DNA of 29,230 nucleotides from Heteroscillospira sp050943935 (GTDB taxonomy: Bacteria; Bacillota; Clostridia; Oscillospirales; Oscillospiraceae): the NCBI GenBank assembly GCA_050943935.1, contig JBMNQC010000019.1:1-29230 (forward strand). Direction: 5' to 3'. Every line of letters begins with the position of its first letter. Position 1 is the stretch's first letter. This document shows positions 7,887-16,064 of this stretch, one piece after another. The position numbers were made by a program, and so were the translations under genes. Under the pieces are notes generated by a model, which had not been told where the DNA came from, made no database searches, and saw only the letters and a program-made list of their open reading frames with translations.

Positions 7887-9248
7887 ATGGATAATCTGGA
7901 ATACGAGGCTGTCCGGGATATACTGTTTGAACTTCTGGACAAGCGACGAATGAAGCAGCTTCAGCAGATGCTGGAGGAAATGAATGAATTCGACGTAGCC
8001 GAGTTTCTTACTGAACTTGAGCACCAGCCTATGGCGATGGTGTTCCGTATGCTCTCAAAAACCCGCGCTGCGGAGGTATTTGCCAATCTGGAGGTCGATG
8101 ACCAGGAGTACATAATAAACTCCATCACCGACGCCGAGCTGGGCGGCATCATCGAAGAGCTGTATGTTGACGACGCCGTCGATATGATGGAGGAGCTGCC
8201 CGCAAACGTTGTGAAGCGCGTCATGCGCACCGCCACCAGCGAAACCAGAAACCTCATAAACCAGTATTTGCGCTATCCGGAGAATTCCGCCGGCAGTATA
8301 ATGACGGCGGAGTTCATAGACCTGAAAAAATACATGAACGTCCGCGAGTCCCTGGCCCGCATCCGACGCATAGGCGCGGATAAGGAGATAATCTACATCT
8401 GCTACGTCACCGCCGCAGACCGGCGGCTGGAGGGCGTGGTCACGGTGAAGGATCTCCTCCTGGCAGACGATGAGTCCGTGATAGAGGATATCATGGATAC
8501 CAACATAATCTATGTCCAGACTACTGACGACCAGGAAAGGGTCTCGGAGATGTTCTCGGACTATGATATGCTGGCAATGCCCGTGGTGGACAAGGAAGCC
8601 CGCCTGGTTGGCATAGTCACCGTTGACGATGTTATAGACGTTATGGAGCAGGAGGCCACCGAGGACTTCGAGAAGATGGCCGCCATCCTTCCCTCCGAAA
8701 AGCCCTATCTTAAAATAAGCACCCTCACATTTGTGAAAAACCGCATACCCTGGCTGATGATACTCATGCTGTCCAGCACCCTCAGCGGTATAATTCTGGA
8801 TTTGTATGAGAGCGTATATGTCGCCGTGCCTCTGCTTGTCACCCTGATGCCCATGCTCACAGGTACGGGCGGTAACGCAGGCTCTCAGGCCGCTACCCTG
8901 GTCATACGCGGTATGGCCGTGGGCGAGATAGAGCCGGGGGATATACTGCGCGTTATCTGGAAAGAAATGCGTGTGGCGGCTGTCTGCGGCCTTATTCTGG
9001 GCGTGCTGAACTATTTCCGCATAATCCTCATGTATCCCGGACAAAACATGGTTGCAGCCGTTACCGGCGTGGCTCTGTTCGTAACAATAATTCTGGCAAA
9101 GACCCTGGGCGGTACGCTGCCTATCATCGCCAAGGTCTGCAAGCTTGACCCGGCGCTCATGGCATCGCCCCTTATCTCCACTCTGGTGGACGTTGTGGCG
9201 CTGACCGTGTATTTTTCAATTTCCGCCAAAGTGTTCGGCATTGTCTGA
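7887..9248 (+). CDS. mgtE: Magnesium transporter MgtE
   Basis: MgtE is a Mg2+-gated Mg2+ channel of the inner membrane. The 453-aa product has all three parts: an acidic alpha-helical N domain (about 30-130), a CBS pair (about 135-260, with VTVKDLL and GIVTVDDVIDV), and a five-helix membrane domain (about 285-453). The pore motif GTGGNAGSQAATLVIRG and Asp435 in STLVDV (equivalent to the T. thermophilus ion-binding Asp432) are present. GAGGTGAGAGC precedes the ATG. Only 36 nt separate it from sahH, so there is no room for its own M-box riboswitch, and it is probably co-transcribed with the SAH genes. Its regulation is therefore probably at the protein level through the CBS/N domains. Confidence 0.95.
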   Translation: MDNLEYEAVRDILFELLDKRRMKQLQQMLEEMNEFDVAEFLTELEHQPMAMVFRMLSKTRAAEVFANLEVDDQEYIINSITDAELGGIIEELYVDDAVDMMEELPANVVKRVMRTATSETRNLINQYLRYPENSAGSIMTAEFIDLKKYMNVRESLARIRRIGADKEIIYICYVTAADRRLEGVVTVKDLLLADDESVIEDIMDTNIIYVQTTDDQERVSEMFSDYDMLAMPVVDKEARLVGIVTVDDVIDVMEQEATEDFEKMAAILPSEKPYLKISTLTFVKNRIPWLMILMLSSTLSGIILDLYESVYVAVPLLVTLMPMLTGTGGNAGSQAATLVIRGMAVGEIEPGDILRVIWKEMRVAAVCGLILGVLNYFRIILMYPGQNMVAAVTGVALFVTIILAKTLGGTLPIIAKVCKLDPALMASPLISTLVDVVALTVYFSISAKVFGIV

Positions 9249-9277
9249 AACGGCGGTCAGGTAAAGGAGTTTGCTGT

Positions 9278-10492
9278 ATGAAGGAAATTAAACGCTCTCA
9301 GCGCATTGCGCAGGTACATTCGGATATACGCGGCCCTCTCTACCAGGAGGCTCTGCGGATGCAGCGGGAGGGCATAGATGTGCTCCGTCTTAATACCGGC
9401 AACCCCGCCAGCTTCGGCTTCGGCATGCCGGACAGTATACGTGCCGCTCTGGAGCACAATGAGGATCGCGCTGTTGCCTACTGCGACCTGCGTGGTATGA
9501 CCGAGGCGCGGGAGGCTATACTGGCCTATCACAAGGGCAAGGGAATTCAGAATATCGGCATGGACGATATTTTCATAGGCAACGGAGTGAGCGAGCTGGT
9601 GCAGATGGCGCTCATCGCCCTCCTCAATAACGGAGACGAGGTGCTGGTGCCCTCGCCCAACTACGCCCTGTGGTCCAACTGCACCTATATCGCGGGCGGT
9701 ATCCCCGTGTTCTATAACTGCGACGAGAGCAGCAACTGGGCCCCCGATGTGGAGGACATCCGACGCAAGATAAGCCCCCGTACCCGCGCCATCGTTCTCA
9801 TCAATCCCAATAACCCCACCGGAACCCTGTATTCAAAGAAGCAGCTCCTGGATATTATTGAAATAGCACGGCAGAACGATCTTGTAATATTTTCCGACGA
9901 AATATATGACCGCCTGGTAATGGACGGACTGGAGCATGTGTCCACCGCGGCTCTGGCGCCTGACCTCACCGTTGTAACCATGAACGGCCTGTCCAAGTCC
10001 CATATTATCTGCGGTTTCCGCTGCGGCTGGATGGTCGTGAGCGGCTCTGCCAGGGCTGCCGATTTTCTGGACGGCATAGTGGCCCTGGCGGCTATGCGGC
10101 TGTGCTCCAATGCTCTCACCCAGCTGGTTATACCCGCCGCTCTGAACGATCCCTCCAGCACACGGGCAATGCTTGTGCCCGGAGGGCGGCTGTATGAGCA
10201 GCGGGAGGCCGTGTGCCGTGAGCTGGATAAAATAGACGGGGTCAGCTATGTCCGAAATGATGCCGCGTTCTATATGTTCCCTAAGCTGGATAAGGAGAAG
10301 TTCGCCATCACCAGCGACAGAAAGTTTGCCATGGACTATCTCCACGCCAAGCATGTTCTGGTCATTCCCGGCAGCGGATTCGACTATCCGGATGAGGCTC
10401 ATTTCCGCATAGTTATGCTGCCTGAGCCGGCTCGTCTGGCCAAGGCCATGAGCGACCTGGGCGAGTTCCTCTCCGATTATAAGCAGAACTGA
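9278..10492 (+). CDS. alaA: AlaA-type pyridoxal-phosphate aminotransferase (glutamate-pyruvate type)
   Basis: This is a fold-type I class I/II aminotransferase, 404 aa, close in length and wording to E. coli AlaA, which makes alanine from pyruvate and glutamate. PLP contacts are visible: Asn179 in INPNNPTG, Asp207 and Tyr210 in FSDEIYD, Schiff-base Lys240 in NGLSKSH, and Arg248 in GFRCGWM. The start ATG follows AAAGGAG. It lies 29 nt after mgtE and ends the four-gene unit before a strong hairpin terminator. Alanine aminotransferase is the best guess; aspartate or another amino acid cannot be excluded. Confidence 0.88.
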   Translation: MKEIKRSQRIAQVHSDIRGPLYQEALRMQREGIDVLRLNTGNPASFGFGMPDSIRAALEHNEDRAVAYCDLRGMTEAREAILAYHKGKGIQNIGMDDIFIGNGVSELVQMALIALLNNGDEVLVPSPNYALWSNCTYIAGGIPVFYNCDESSNWAPDVEDIRRKISPRTRAIVLINPNNPTGTLYSKKQLLDIIEIARQNDLVIFSDEIYDRLVMDGLEHVSTAALAPDLTVVTMNGLSKSHIICGFRCGWMVVSGSARAADFLDGIVALAAMRLCSNALTQLVIPAALNDPSSTRAMLVPGGRLYEQREAVCRELDKIDGVSYVRNDAAFYMFPKLDKEKFAITSDRKFAMDYLHAKHVLVIPGSGFDYPDEAHFRIVMLPEPARLAKAMSDLGEFLSDYKQN

Positions 10493-10535
10493 ACAAAAGC
10501 TTCCCGCGCTCTTTAGGCGGATGCGTAAAACAGTT

Positions 10536-10575
10536 AAAGGCCGAGTATCTGAAATACAGATACTCGGCCTTTTCT
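10536..10575 (+). terminator. Strong intrinsic terminator between aminotransferase and kinase-like gene
   Basis: A perfect 16-bp stem (10536-10551 with 10557-10572) closes a 5-nt AAATA loop and is followed by TCTTT. It sits between convergent genes. The T-run favours the plus strand, but the A-run on the other side may let it also stop the minus-strand transcript. Confidence 0.92.
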
Positions 10576-10605
10576 TTGCATGAATTAGGGCGGCGGGCTT
10601 TTTAC

Positions 10606-11700
10606 TTAATTATTATCGGGTTTTTCATCGAAAACCACATTCGGAGCGTATTGAGAGCGGGGAAGCACCGTGGAGAGTTCGGTCAGCGCTCTGACGGGTA
10701 TCTGACTGCCGTATACCGCCCTGGGCATACGCAGAGTTGTAATGGATTCGTCTACAGAACGCAGCAGCACACGGGCTGATGTGCCTATGCCCTCGCGGCT
10801 CTCCAGCAGCAGGGTGCCTCCATGCTTGGAGGCTATAGCCAGAACCAAAGGCAGCCCAAGCCCGCTCTCGCATGAGCTTAGTTCAGCAGGGGTCTGCGCT
10901 TCGCTGATATTAAATGCGCTGGAGAGTATTTCCGGCGGAATACCGGCGCCCGTATCGTCCACGCTGAGCATGGCGCTGTCCCGGTGCTTTGATACACGCA
11001 GGGTGATACGTCCTCCGGCAGGGGTGTGCTTCAGACTGTTGGCAATAAGCCCAAGCACCAGCCGCTCAAGAAGCGAAGCGTCTCCGTTTGCGGTTATAAG
11101 GTCGGCGGGAGGCTCATATTCTAAAGTAACGCCGCTGTCGGCGGTCAGGGAGCGAACCGAGCTGGCGATGTCTGACAGAAAGGTGCCAAGTTCCAGCGGC
11201 TCCGGAGAGAATGGATATTCATTGCTCCGCAGCGAGGAGAGCGTTGTCAGATGCTCGGTAGTGCGCAGAAGCTTGTAGTAATTGTGGTACAGTATAGAAG
11301 TATACAGCTCCTGCTTCTCACTTTTGGGGCACAAAACAGACAGCTTGTCGGCAGCCATACGCAGGGTAGTAATGGTGCTTGCCATGCTGTTTAGAGCGGA
11401 TATTGGTATGGAGGGCGCCTGGTCGGCGCTTGCCGTTGGAGCCAGAGTGAGGACAAGCAGTTCCTCAAAACCGGTGACGGTAACTATGCATTCCACACCC
11501 AGAACATTGGTTGCGGCCACACAGTTGCGGGAATAGGGCCAGCTTGGAAAGAGCTCAGAGGGCTTGCTGCCCGTCAGCTCGCCGGAAAAGGCTTTTTCCG
11601 CAGCCGGATTACAGTAAACAAAAACATCTCCGTCTATAGCGGCCGTGGGAACAGCGCTCATGCGGAAGAGACTGTCAAGGTTTTTAAGTGTATCGTTCAT
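10606..11700 (-). CDS. Cytosolic histidine-kinase-like ATPase lacking the phosphoacceptor His
   Basis: The product is a 364-aa soluble protein. Residues about 10-95 look PAS-like (AAIDGDVFVYCNPAAEKAF). Residues about 98-160 look like a two-helix HisKA dimerisation domain. Residues about 205-315 are a complete GHKL ATPase: N box LIANSLKH (Asn221), G1 VDDTGAGIP (Asp249), G2 SGLGLPL. Where HisKA domains carry H-E-L-R-T-P-L, this reads N-S-M-A-S-T-I (Asn104), so the phosphorylated His appears absent. There are no membrane segments and no response regulator beside it. The start ATG 11700 follows AAGGAGG. The frame is open up to 11802, but no ribosome site exists there. It may be a scaffold, a phosphatase or an allosteric pseudokinase; the function is unknown. 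Confidence 0.85.
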   Translation of the reverse strand: MNDTLKNLDSLFRMSAVPTAAIDGDVFVYCNPAAEKAFSGELTGSKPSELFPSWPYSRNCVAATNVLGVECIVTVTGFEELLVLTLAPTASADQAPSIPISALNSMASTITTLRMAADKLSVLCPKSEKQELYTSILYHNYYKLLRTTEHLTTLSSLRSNEYPFSPEPLELGTFLSDIASSVRSLTADSGVTLEYEPPADLITANGDASLLERLVLGLIANSLKHTPAGGRITLRVSKHRDSAMLSVDDTGAGIPPEILSSAFNISEAQTPAELSSCESGLGLPLVLAIASKHGGTLLLESREGIGTSARVLLRSVDESITTLRMPRAVYGSQIPVRALTELSTVLPRSQYAPNVVFDEKPDNN

Positions 11701-11736
11701 TTCGACCTCCTTAAATAGGATGACGAGCACAGTATT

Positions 11737-11807
11737 CCCGGATATTGCCGGGTATATGTACATATTATCGGCATCGACCGCCGATAACGCCGGTGATCTC
11801 ATGTACG
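11737..11807 (-). promoter_or_regulatory. Structured leader of the kinase-like gene
   Basis: The roughly 110-nt leader holds a perfect 8-bp hairpin (TTATCGGC 11765-11772 with GCCGATAA 11780-11787) nested in a longer-range GTACAT/ATGTAC pairing (11758-11763 with 11802-11807). A second hairpin, CCCGG/CCGGG (11737-11741 with 11748-11752), lies nearer the ribosome site. It does not match a riboswitch class I recognise. Protein operator or RNA structure are both possible. Confidence 0.45.
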
Positions 11808-11820
11808 ACTATTAATTATC

Positions 11821-11850
11821 ATAATACCCTATATTGGTAATGGTTGTCAA
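11821..11850 (-). promoter_or_regulatory. Candidate sigma-A promoter of the kinase-like gene
   Basis: On the minus strand, a perfect TTGACA (11850-11845) and TATTAT (11826-11821) are separated by 18 bp. Transcription would start near 11814, giving a leader of about 110 nt. The rest of the 342-base gap to the gap gene is AT-rich with no other gene seen. Confidence 0.65.
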
Positions 11851-11966
11851 TTCAAATATAATTGACCGGACTGATTCGCCTGAAGTATAGAGAGTGCTGT
11901 CACGGATTTGTGCAAAATTGGGGAGAAAGAGGGATAATTTTTGTAGCAAAAATAGGCAATTAATTA

Positions 11967-11995
11967 TTGTTGCGAGGAAGAAAATGCGATACAAT
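11967..11995 (+). promoter_or_regulatory. Candidate sigma-A promoter of the GAPDH gene
   Basis: TTGTTG (11967-11972) and TACAAT (11990-11995) with a 17-bp spacer lie 47 nt upstream of the start codon. No CggR-type operator was recognised. Confidence 0.6.
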
Positions 11996-12042
11996 AATTA
12001 TGGCATCTTATGACAACAATACAACATATGGAGGAATCATAC

Positions 12043-13065
12043 ATGAGAATCAAAGCGGGAATCAACGGCTTCGGCCGAATCGGACGCCTTGCGTTCCGCG
12101 CCGGTATTGAACGCGGCGATTTTGACTTTGTTGCGCTGAACGCGCCTGATAAGACCCCCGAGCAGCTGGCCTATCTGTTTAAATACGACACGGTTCACGG
12201 CCGTTTCAACGGCGATGTCAGCTATGATGATGAGCACCTCATCATTAACGGCCACAAAACAAAGCTCCTCAACAGCCGCGACCCCTATGCCCTCAACTGG
12301 GGCGAGCTGGGCGCAGACTATGTTTTGGAGTGCACCGGCAAGTTCCTTACCCGTGAGAAGAGCCAGGCCCACCTTGACCAGGGCGCAAAGGTAGTCGTGT
12401 TCTCCGGCCCCTCCAAGGACGATACTCCCATGTTCGTCTACGGTGTCAACCACGAGACCTACACCCCCGATATCGACATGGTCTCCAACGCAAGCTGCAC
12501 CACCAACTGCCTTGCTCCCATGGCCAAAATCGTCAACGACATCTGGGGCATTGAGGAAGGCCTCATGACCACCGTCCATGCTGCCACAGCATCCGAGAAC
12601 ACCGTGGACGGCTTCAATAAGAAGAACTGGCGTCTGGGACGTTCCGCATTCGACAATATCATACCCACAAGCACCGGCGCCGCCAAGGCTGTGGGCAAGG
12701 TCATCCCCGAGCTTATGGGCCGTCTCACCGGAACCTCTCTGCGCGTGCCTGTGCCCGATGTTTCCGTGGTGGACCTCACCGTGAAACTGAAAAAGCCCGC
12801 GGCCTACGCGGAGATATGCAAGGCCATGAAGGATGCTTCGGAGGGCGCATACAAGGATATCGTTGGCTATGTGGATGAGCAGGTTGTCTCAACCGACTTC
12901 CGCACCGATGCACGCACCTGCATCTTCGATGCCAAGGCCGGCGTTGCCCTTACCGACAGCTTCGTGAAGCTCATTGCCTGGTATGATAACGAGTGGGGCT
13001 ATTCCAACAAAATGCTGGACCTCACCAAGCACATACATAAGGTCCGCACGGGGGAGCAGGACTGA
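12043..13065 (+). CDS. gap: Glyceraldehyde-3-phosphate dehydrogenase, type I, possibly NADP-tolerant
   Basis: GAPDH interconverts glyceraldehyde-3-phosphate and 1,3-bisphosphoglycerate. The 340-aa product has the Rossmann start INGFGRIGR, the catalytic SNASCTTNCLAP, and the conserved NEWGYS near the end. Start ATG 12043 follows GGAGGA at 12030-12035; an upstream ATG at 12010 lacks one. At the end of the second beta strand the sequence reads VALNAPD. Ala34 stands where NAD-specific enzymes have Asp (numbered Asp32 in Bacillus). The usual Leu-Pro pair near 187-188 is also replaced. In B. subtilis GapB and plastid GAPDH such changes go with NADP use, so dual or NADP specificity is plausible. It appears monocistronic, with its own promoter and terminator. 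Confidence 0.95.
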   Translation: MRIKAGINGFGRIGRLAFRAGIERGDFDFVALNAPDKTPEQLAYLFKYDTVHGRFNGDVSYDDEHLIINGHKTKLLNSRDPYALNWGELGADYVLECTGKFLTREKSQAHLDQGAKVVVFSGPSKDDTPMFVYGVNHETYTPDIDMVSNASCTTNCLAPMAKIVNDIWGIEEGLMTTVHAATASENTVDGFNKKNWRLGRSAFDNIIPTSTGAAKAVGKVIPELMGRLTGTSLRVPVPDVSVVDLTVKLKKPAAYAEICKAMKDASEGAYKDIVGYVDEQVVSTDFRTDARTCIFDAKAGVALTDSFVKLIAWYDNEWGYSNKMLDLTKHIHKVRTGEQD

Positions 13066-13097
13066 TTATTTCCTGATATAATTGCTAAAGATACGAA

Positions 13098-13132
13098 AGG
13101 GGAGTGGGTAAATGCCTGCTCCCTTAATTTTT
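13098..13132 (+). terminator. Intrinsic terminator of the GAPDH gene
   Basis: An 11-bp stem with three wobble pairs (13098-13108 with 13115-13125) and a 6-nt loop is followed by AATTTTT. Confidence 0.8.
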
Positions 13133-13134
13133 CC

Positions 13135-13163
13135 TTGATTTTTCGGGGTTTTTGGTATAAAAT
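13135..13163 (+). promoter_or_regulatory. Candidate promoter of the flippase-mazG unit
   Basis: TTGATT (13135-13140) and TAAAAT (13158-13163) with a 17-bp spacer lie immediately after the gap terminator, about 50 nt before the flippase start. Confidence 0.5.
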
Positions 13164-13215
13164 AACGCTTGCGCCTTTCGGCCCCGGCCAAAGCTGTAAA
13201 ATCTGGAGGTGCTCA

Positions 13216-14829
13216 ATGTCAGAAAATAAGGGACAGAATTTTCTCCACGGCGCGGCCATACTTGCCGCCGGCGTCGTTGTAATGAAGATACTGGGTGCTA
13301 TCTATAAGATACCCCTGGGCAACATACTGGGCGATGAGGGCTATTCCTACTTTTTCGTCGCCTATACAATTTATAATTTCCTGCTGACCGTAGCCACGGC
13401 CGGCTTCCCCGTGGCGCTGTCACGCATGATAAGCGAGGCCAACGCCCTGGGCCGTCCCATGCAGGTGCGCCGTACCTTCAGGGTGGCGCTCACATCCTTC
13501 GCGGTTATCGGCGCGCTTTTCACGGCGGTTATGTATCTTTTCCCTGTGGAACTGGCAAACTTTATGAACCAGGAGAGGGCTGCTCAGGGTATATGGGCGC
13601 TGTCGCCCGCCGTGCTGCTGGTCTGCCTGGTCAGCGCCTACCGCGGCCACGCCCAGGGCCTTGGAAACATGATTCCCACCACCGTCGGTCAGGTGCTTGA
13701 GGTACTGGTGAAGGTCATAGTGGGCCTGGCCCTGTCCTGGTATCTGACCAAACTGGGCAAAAGTCTGCCCATAGCCTCCGCCGGAGCTGTTTTCGGCGTC
13801 GTGGCCGGCGGACTTGCCGCCCTTATATATATGGCTGCCTTCAAGGCGCGCAACTACCGGGATACCGCCGTTGCGTCCCCCGATGTGCCGGACAGCTGCG
13901 GCAGGATCTTTTCCCGTCTCATGCGCATAGGCATACCCATAACCCTGGGCGCCTCCGTAATGAGCCTTATTTCACTTATCGACACCAAGTTCGTCCTGCT
14001 GCGCCTAAAGACCGCCGCAGGCTTTACAGAGGAGGCCGCGGATATCCTCTTCGGCGTCTACGGCAAGGCCATGACCCTGTATAATCTCCCTGCGGCCTTC
14101 ATCACGCCCCTCACCATCAGCGTGGTGCCCGCCATATCCGCCTGCGTGGCCCGCCGTGCCCGGCTGGAGAGCTGCAGTATAGCCGAGGCCTCGGTGCGCA
14201 TAACCTCTGTACTGGCCCTGCCCATGGGCATCGGACTGTCCGTACTATGCGACCCCATTATGCGCGTCCTGTACTGGGACAGCCACGAATCAGGTCCGGC
14301 GCTCCTCATGCTGATGGGAGTGGCCTCCTTCTTTGTGTGCATAACCCTCATCACCAATGCCATACTCCAGGCACACGGCAACGAGAAGCTGCCCATGCTC
14401 TCAATGGCGGTAGGCAGTCTTACCAAGATAGCCGTAAACTGGGTGTTGGTGGGAGATCCCGATATCAATATTTACGGCGCCCCCATAGGCACTATATGCT
14501 GCTATCTGGTAATGTGCGTCATGAACATTGCCTTTATGTTCAGGTGTATGGAGCGCCGCCCGTCCCTGTCCGGTATGTTCCTGCGCCCCCTTATCAGCAG
14601 CCTTCTTATGGGCGCGTCCGCCTGGCTTGTATATACCCCGGTCAGCTCCATAGCTCTGGGGGTAATCTCGTCCCAGCGCCTTGCCATGGCCCTTGCCATG
14701 GTGTGCGCCATAGGCTGCGCCTGCATAGTGTATCTGGTGCTTATTATCGTCACCCGCGCCGTCACCTATGAGGATATGAAGCTCATCCCCAAGGGCGAAA
14801 AGCTGGCAAAGCTCCTGCACATCCGCTGA
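13216..14829 (+). CDS. SpoVB/YabM-like polysaccharide (lipid-linked precursor) flippase
   Basis: This 537-aa multi-spanning membrane protein belongs to the MOP superfamily PST branch, which includes SpoVB, MurJ/YtgP and YabM. These flip lipid-linked cell-wall or polysaccharide precursors across the membrane. The N-terminal signature KILGAIYKIPLGNILGDEGY and the run of about 14 hydrophobic segments support the call. ATG 13216 is chosen because GGAGGT (13205-13210) precedes it; the frame upstream lies over the promoter. mazG follows after 34 nt, as yabM-yabN do in Bacillus. Whether it serves spore cortex or vegetative wall synthesis cannot be told from sequence, so no symbol is given. Confidence 0.9.
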   Translation: MSENKGQNFLHGAAILAAGVVVMKILGAIYKIPLGNILGDEGYSYFFVAYTIYNFLLTVATAGFPVALSRMISEANALGRPMQVRRTFRVALTSFAVIGALFTAVMYLFPVELANFMNQERAAQGIWALSPAVLLVCLVSAYRGHAQGLGNMIPTTVGQVLEVLVKVIVGLALSWYLTKLGKSLPIASAGAVFGVVAGGLAALIYMAAFKARNYRDTAVASPDVPDSCGRIFSRLMRIGIPITLGASVMSLISLIDTKFVLLRLKTAAGFTEEAADILFGVYGKAMTLYNLPAAFITPLTISVVPAISACVARRARLESCSIAEASVRITSVLALPMGIGLSVLCDPIMRVLYWDSHESGPALLMLMGVASFFVCITLITNAILQAHGNEKLPMLSMAVGSLTKIAVNWVLVGDPDINIYGAPIGTICCYLVMCVMNIAFMFRCMERRPSLSGMFLRPLISSLLMGASAWLVYTPVSSIALGVISSQRLAMALAMVCAIGCACIVYLVLIIVTRAVTYEDMKLIPKGEKLAKLLHIR

Positions 14830-14863
14830 GCTTTTGCAGAAAAACAGGAGAGATAGAAATTTT

Positions 14864-15670
14864 ATGGTAGATTTTGTACGCAAAGAATGTTATGATATTG
14901 AGGACTTCCGCAAAATAATTGCTCTGCTGCGTTCTCCCGGGGGCTGCCCCTGGGACAGGGAGCAGGACCATGCCTCCATCCGCCGCAATCTGCTGGAGGA
15001 GGCCTGTGAGGTCTGCGAGGCAATAGACGAGCAGAGCGTGCCCCATCTCCGCGAGGAGCTGGGCGACCTTATGATGCAGGTTATATTCCATGCCCGCATC
15101 GAGGAGGAGAAGGGCAACTTCGACCTGAACGATGTTGCCGATGAGGCCTGCAAGAAGCTGATACTGCGCCACCCCCATGTTTTCGGGGATGTAAAGGTCT
15201 CCTCAACCGGAGAGGTGCTGGATAACTGGGACGCCATAAAGCGCGTGGAAAAATCCCAGCGCACTACTGCCGACGCTATGGACAGCGTAGCCAAAACCCT
15301 GCCCGCCCTGTGGCGGGCTGACAAAATACAGAGCAAGGCCGCCAAAGCCGGCTTTGACTGGAAGAATGTCTCCGAAGCTCTTGCAAAGCTCCGTGAGGAA
15401 GTCGCCGAGCTTGAGGAGGCTGTAAAGAACGGGGAAAAAACCGAAATAGACGAAGAGCTGGGCGATGTGCTGTTTGCCGCCGTCAAAGTATCACGCTTCA
15501 CCGGTACGGACTCCGAGATGGCCCTCCACGCGAGCTGCGGAAAATTTAACCGACGCTTCCGCTATGTGGAGGATTCCGCCGCCGCTGCCGGAAAAAATAC
15601 CGGCGACTGCAGCCTGGAAGAACTCATAGAGCTGTATAATCAGGCCAAAAAGCAGGAAAAATCAGTATAA
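14864..15670 (+). CDS. mazG: Nucleoside triphosphate pyrophosphohydrolase MazG
   Basis: MazG hydrolyses (d)NTPs to monophosphates and pyrophosphate, cleaning nucleotide pools. The 268-aa protein has the two tandem MazG folds of the E. coli type (263 aa). The first has GGCPWDREQ and the metal motif LLEEACEV with REELGDLMMQ. The second has REEVAELEEA with DEELGDVLFA. ATG 14864 is preferred over a TTG at 14834, with AGGAGAGA 12 nt upstream, slightly long spacing. Bacillus YabN carries an extra N-terminal methylase domain that is absent here. It sits between the flippase and hup, a common Firmicute order. Confidence 0.93.
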   Translation: MVDFVRKECYDIEDFRKIIALLRSPGGCPWDREQDHASIRRNLLEEACEVCEAIDEQSVPHLREELGDLMMQVIFHARIEEEKGNFDLNDVADEACKKLILRHPHVFGDVKVSSTGEVLDNWDAIKRVEKSQRTTADAMDSVAKTLPALWRADKIQSKAAKAGFDWKNVSEALAKLREEVAELEEAVKNGEKTEIDEELGDVLFAAVKVSRFTGTDSEMALHASCGKFNRRFRYVEDSAAAAGKNTGDCSLEELIELYNQAKKQEKSV

Positions 15671-15743
15671 GTCCCCGGAAGCCCCGGGTTGCTTAATATA
15701 ACACGGGCGAGAGGTCGCCATAGATATTTTTAGGAGGTTACTA

Positions 15744-16019
15744 ATGAACAAGGCAGAACTCATTACTGCGGTTGCCGAGAGAACCGGACTTTCCAAGAAG
15801 GACAGCGAGAAGGCTGTAAACGCCACTCTGGACACCATTACCGAGTCTCTTGAGATAGGCGAGAAGGTGCAGCTGGTCGGTTTCGGCGTTTTTGATGTGA
15901 AGGAGAGAGGCGCCCGCGTGGGCCGCAACCCCAAGACCAAGGAGGAGATTGAGATCCCCGCCTCCCGTGTGCCCCAGTTCAAGGCCGGCAAGCTCCTCAA
16001 GGAATCCGTCGGAAAGTAA
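15744..16019 (+). CDS. hup: HU family DNA-binding protein
   Basis: HU is a small dimeric nucleoid protein that bends DNA without strong sequence preference. At 91 aa it is standard length. It begins MNKAELITAVAERTGLSKKD and has the beta-arm signature GRNPKTKEEIEIPAS with the VPQFKAGKLLKESV C-terminus. TAGGAGG precedes the start. It is 73 nt after mazG, so it may be the last gene of the flippase-mazG unit or have its own promoter. A clear terminator follows. Confidence 0.97.
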   Translation: MNKAELITAVAERTGLSKKDSEKAVNATLDTITESLEIGEKVQLVGFGVFDVKERGARVGRNPKTKEEIEIPASRVPQFKAGKLLKESVGK

Positions 16020-16030
16020 ATCTATATATT

Positions 16031-16064
16031 AAAAACCAGCACCCGATTGGGAGCTGGTTTTTTA
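16031..16064. terminator. Bidirectional terminator between hup and the Crp/Fnr gene
   Basis: AAAACCAGC (16032-16040) pairs with GCTGGTTTT (16053-16061), with an inner CCC/GGG. It is followed by TTT and preceded by an A-run, so it can serve both convergent genes. It abuts the stop codon of the minus-strand regulator. Confidence 0.85.

Noticed and set aside
5303..8024. Long minus-strand open frames (about 290 and 500 codons) opposite the deaminase, sahH and mgtE genes.
   Set aside because: They lie wholly antisense to well-supported genes with clear motifs, read as low-complexity His/Gly/Ala-rich text without domains, and lack ribosome sites. They are a codon-bias shadow.
11701..11802. N-terminal extension of the kinase-like protein up to 11802.
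   Set aside because: No ribosome site precedes the upstream start, the region is the structured leader, and AAGGAGG directly precedes ATG 11700.
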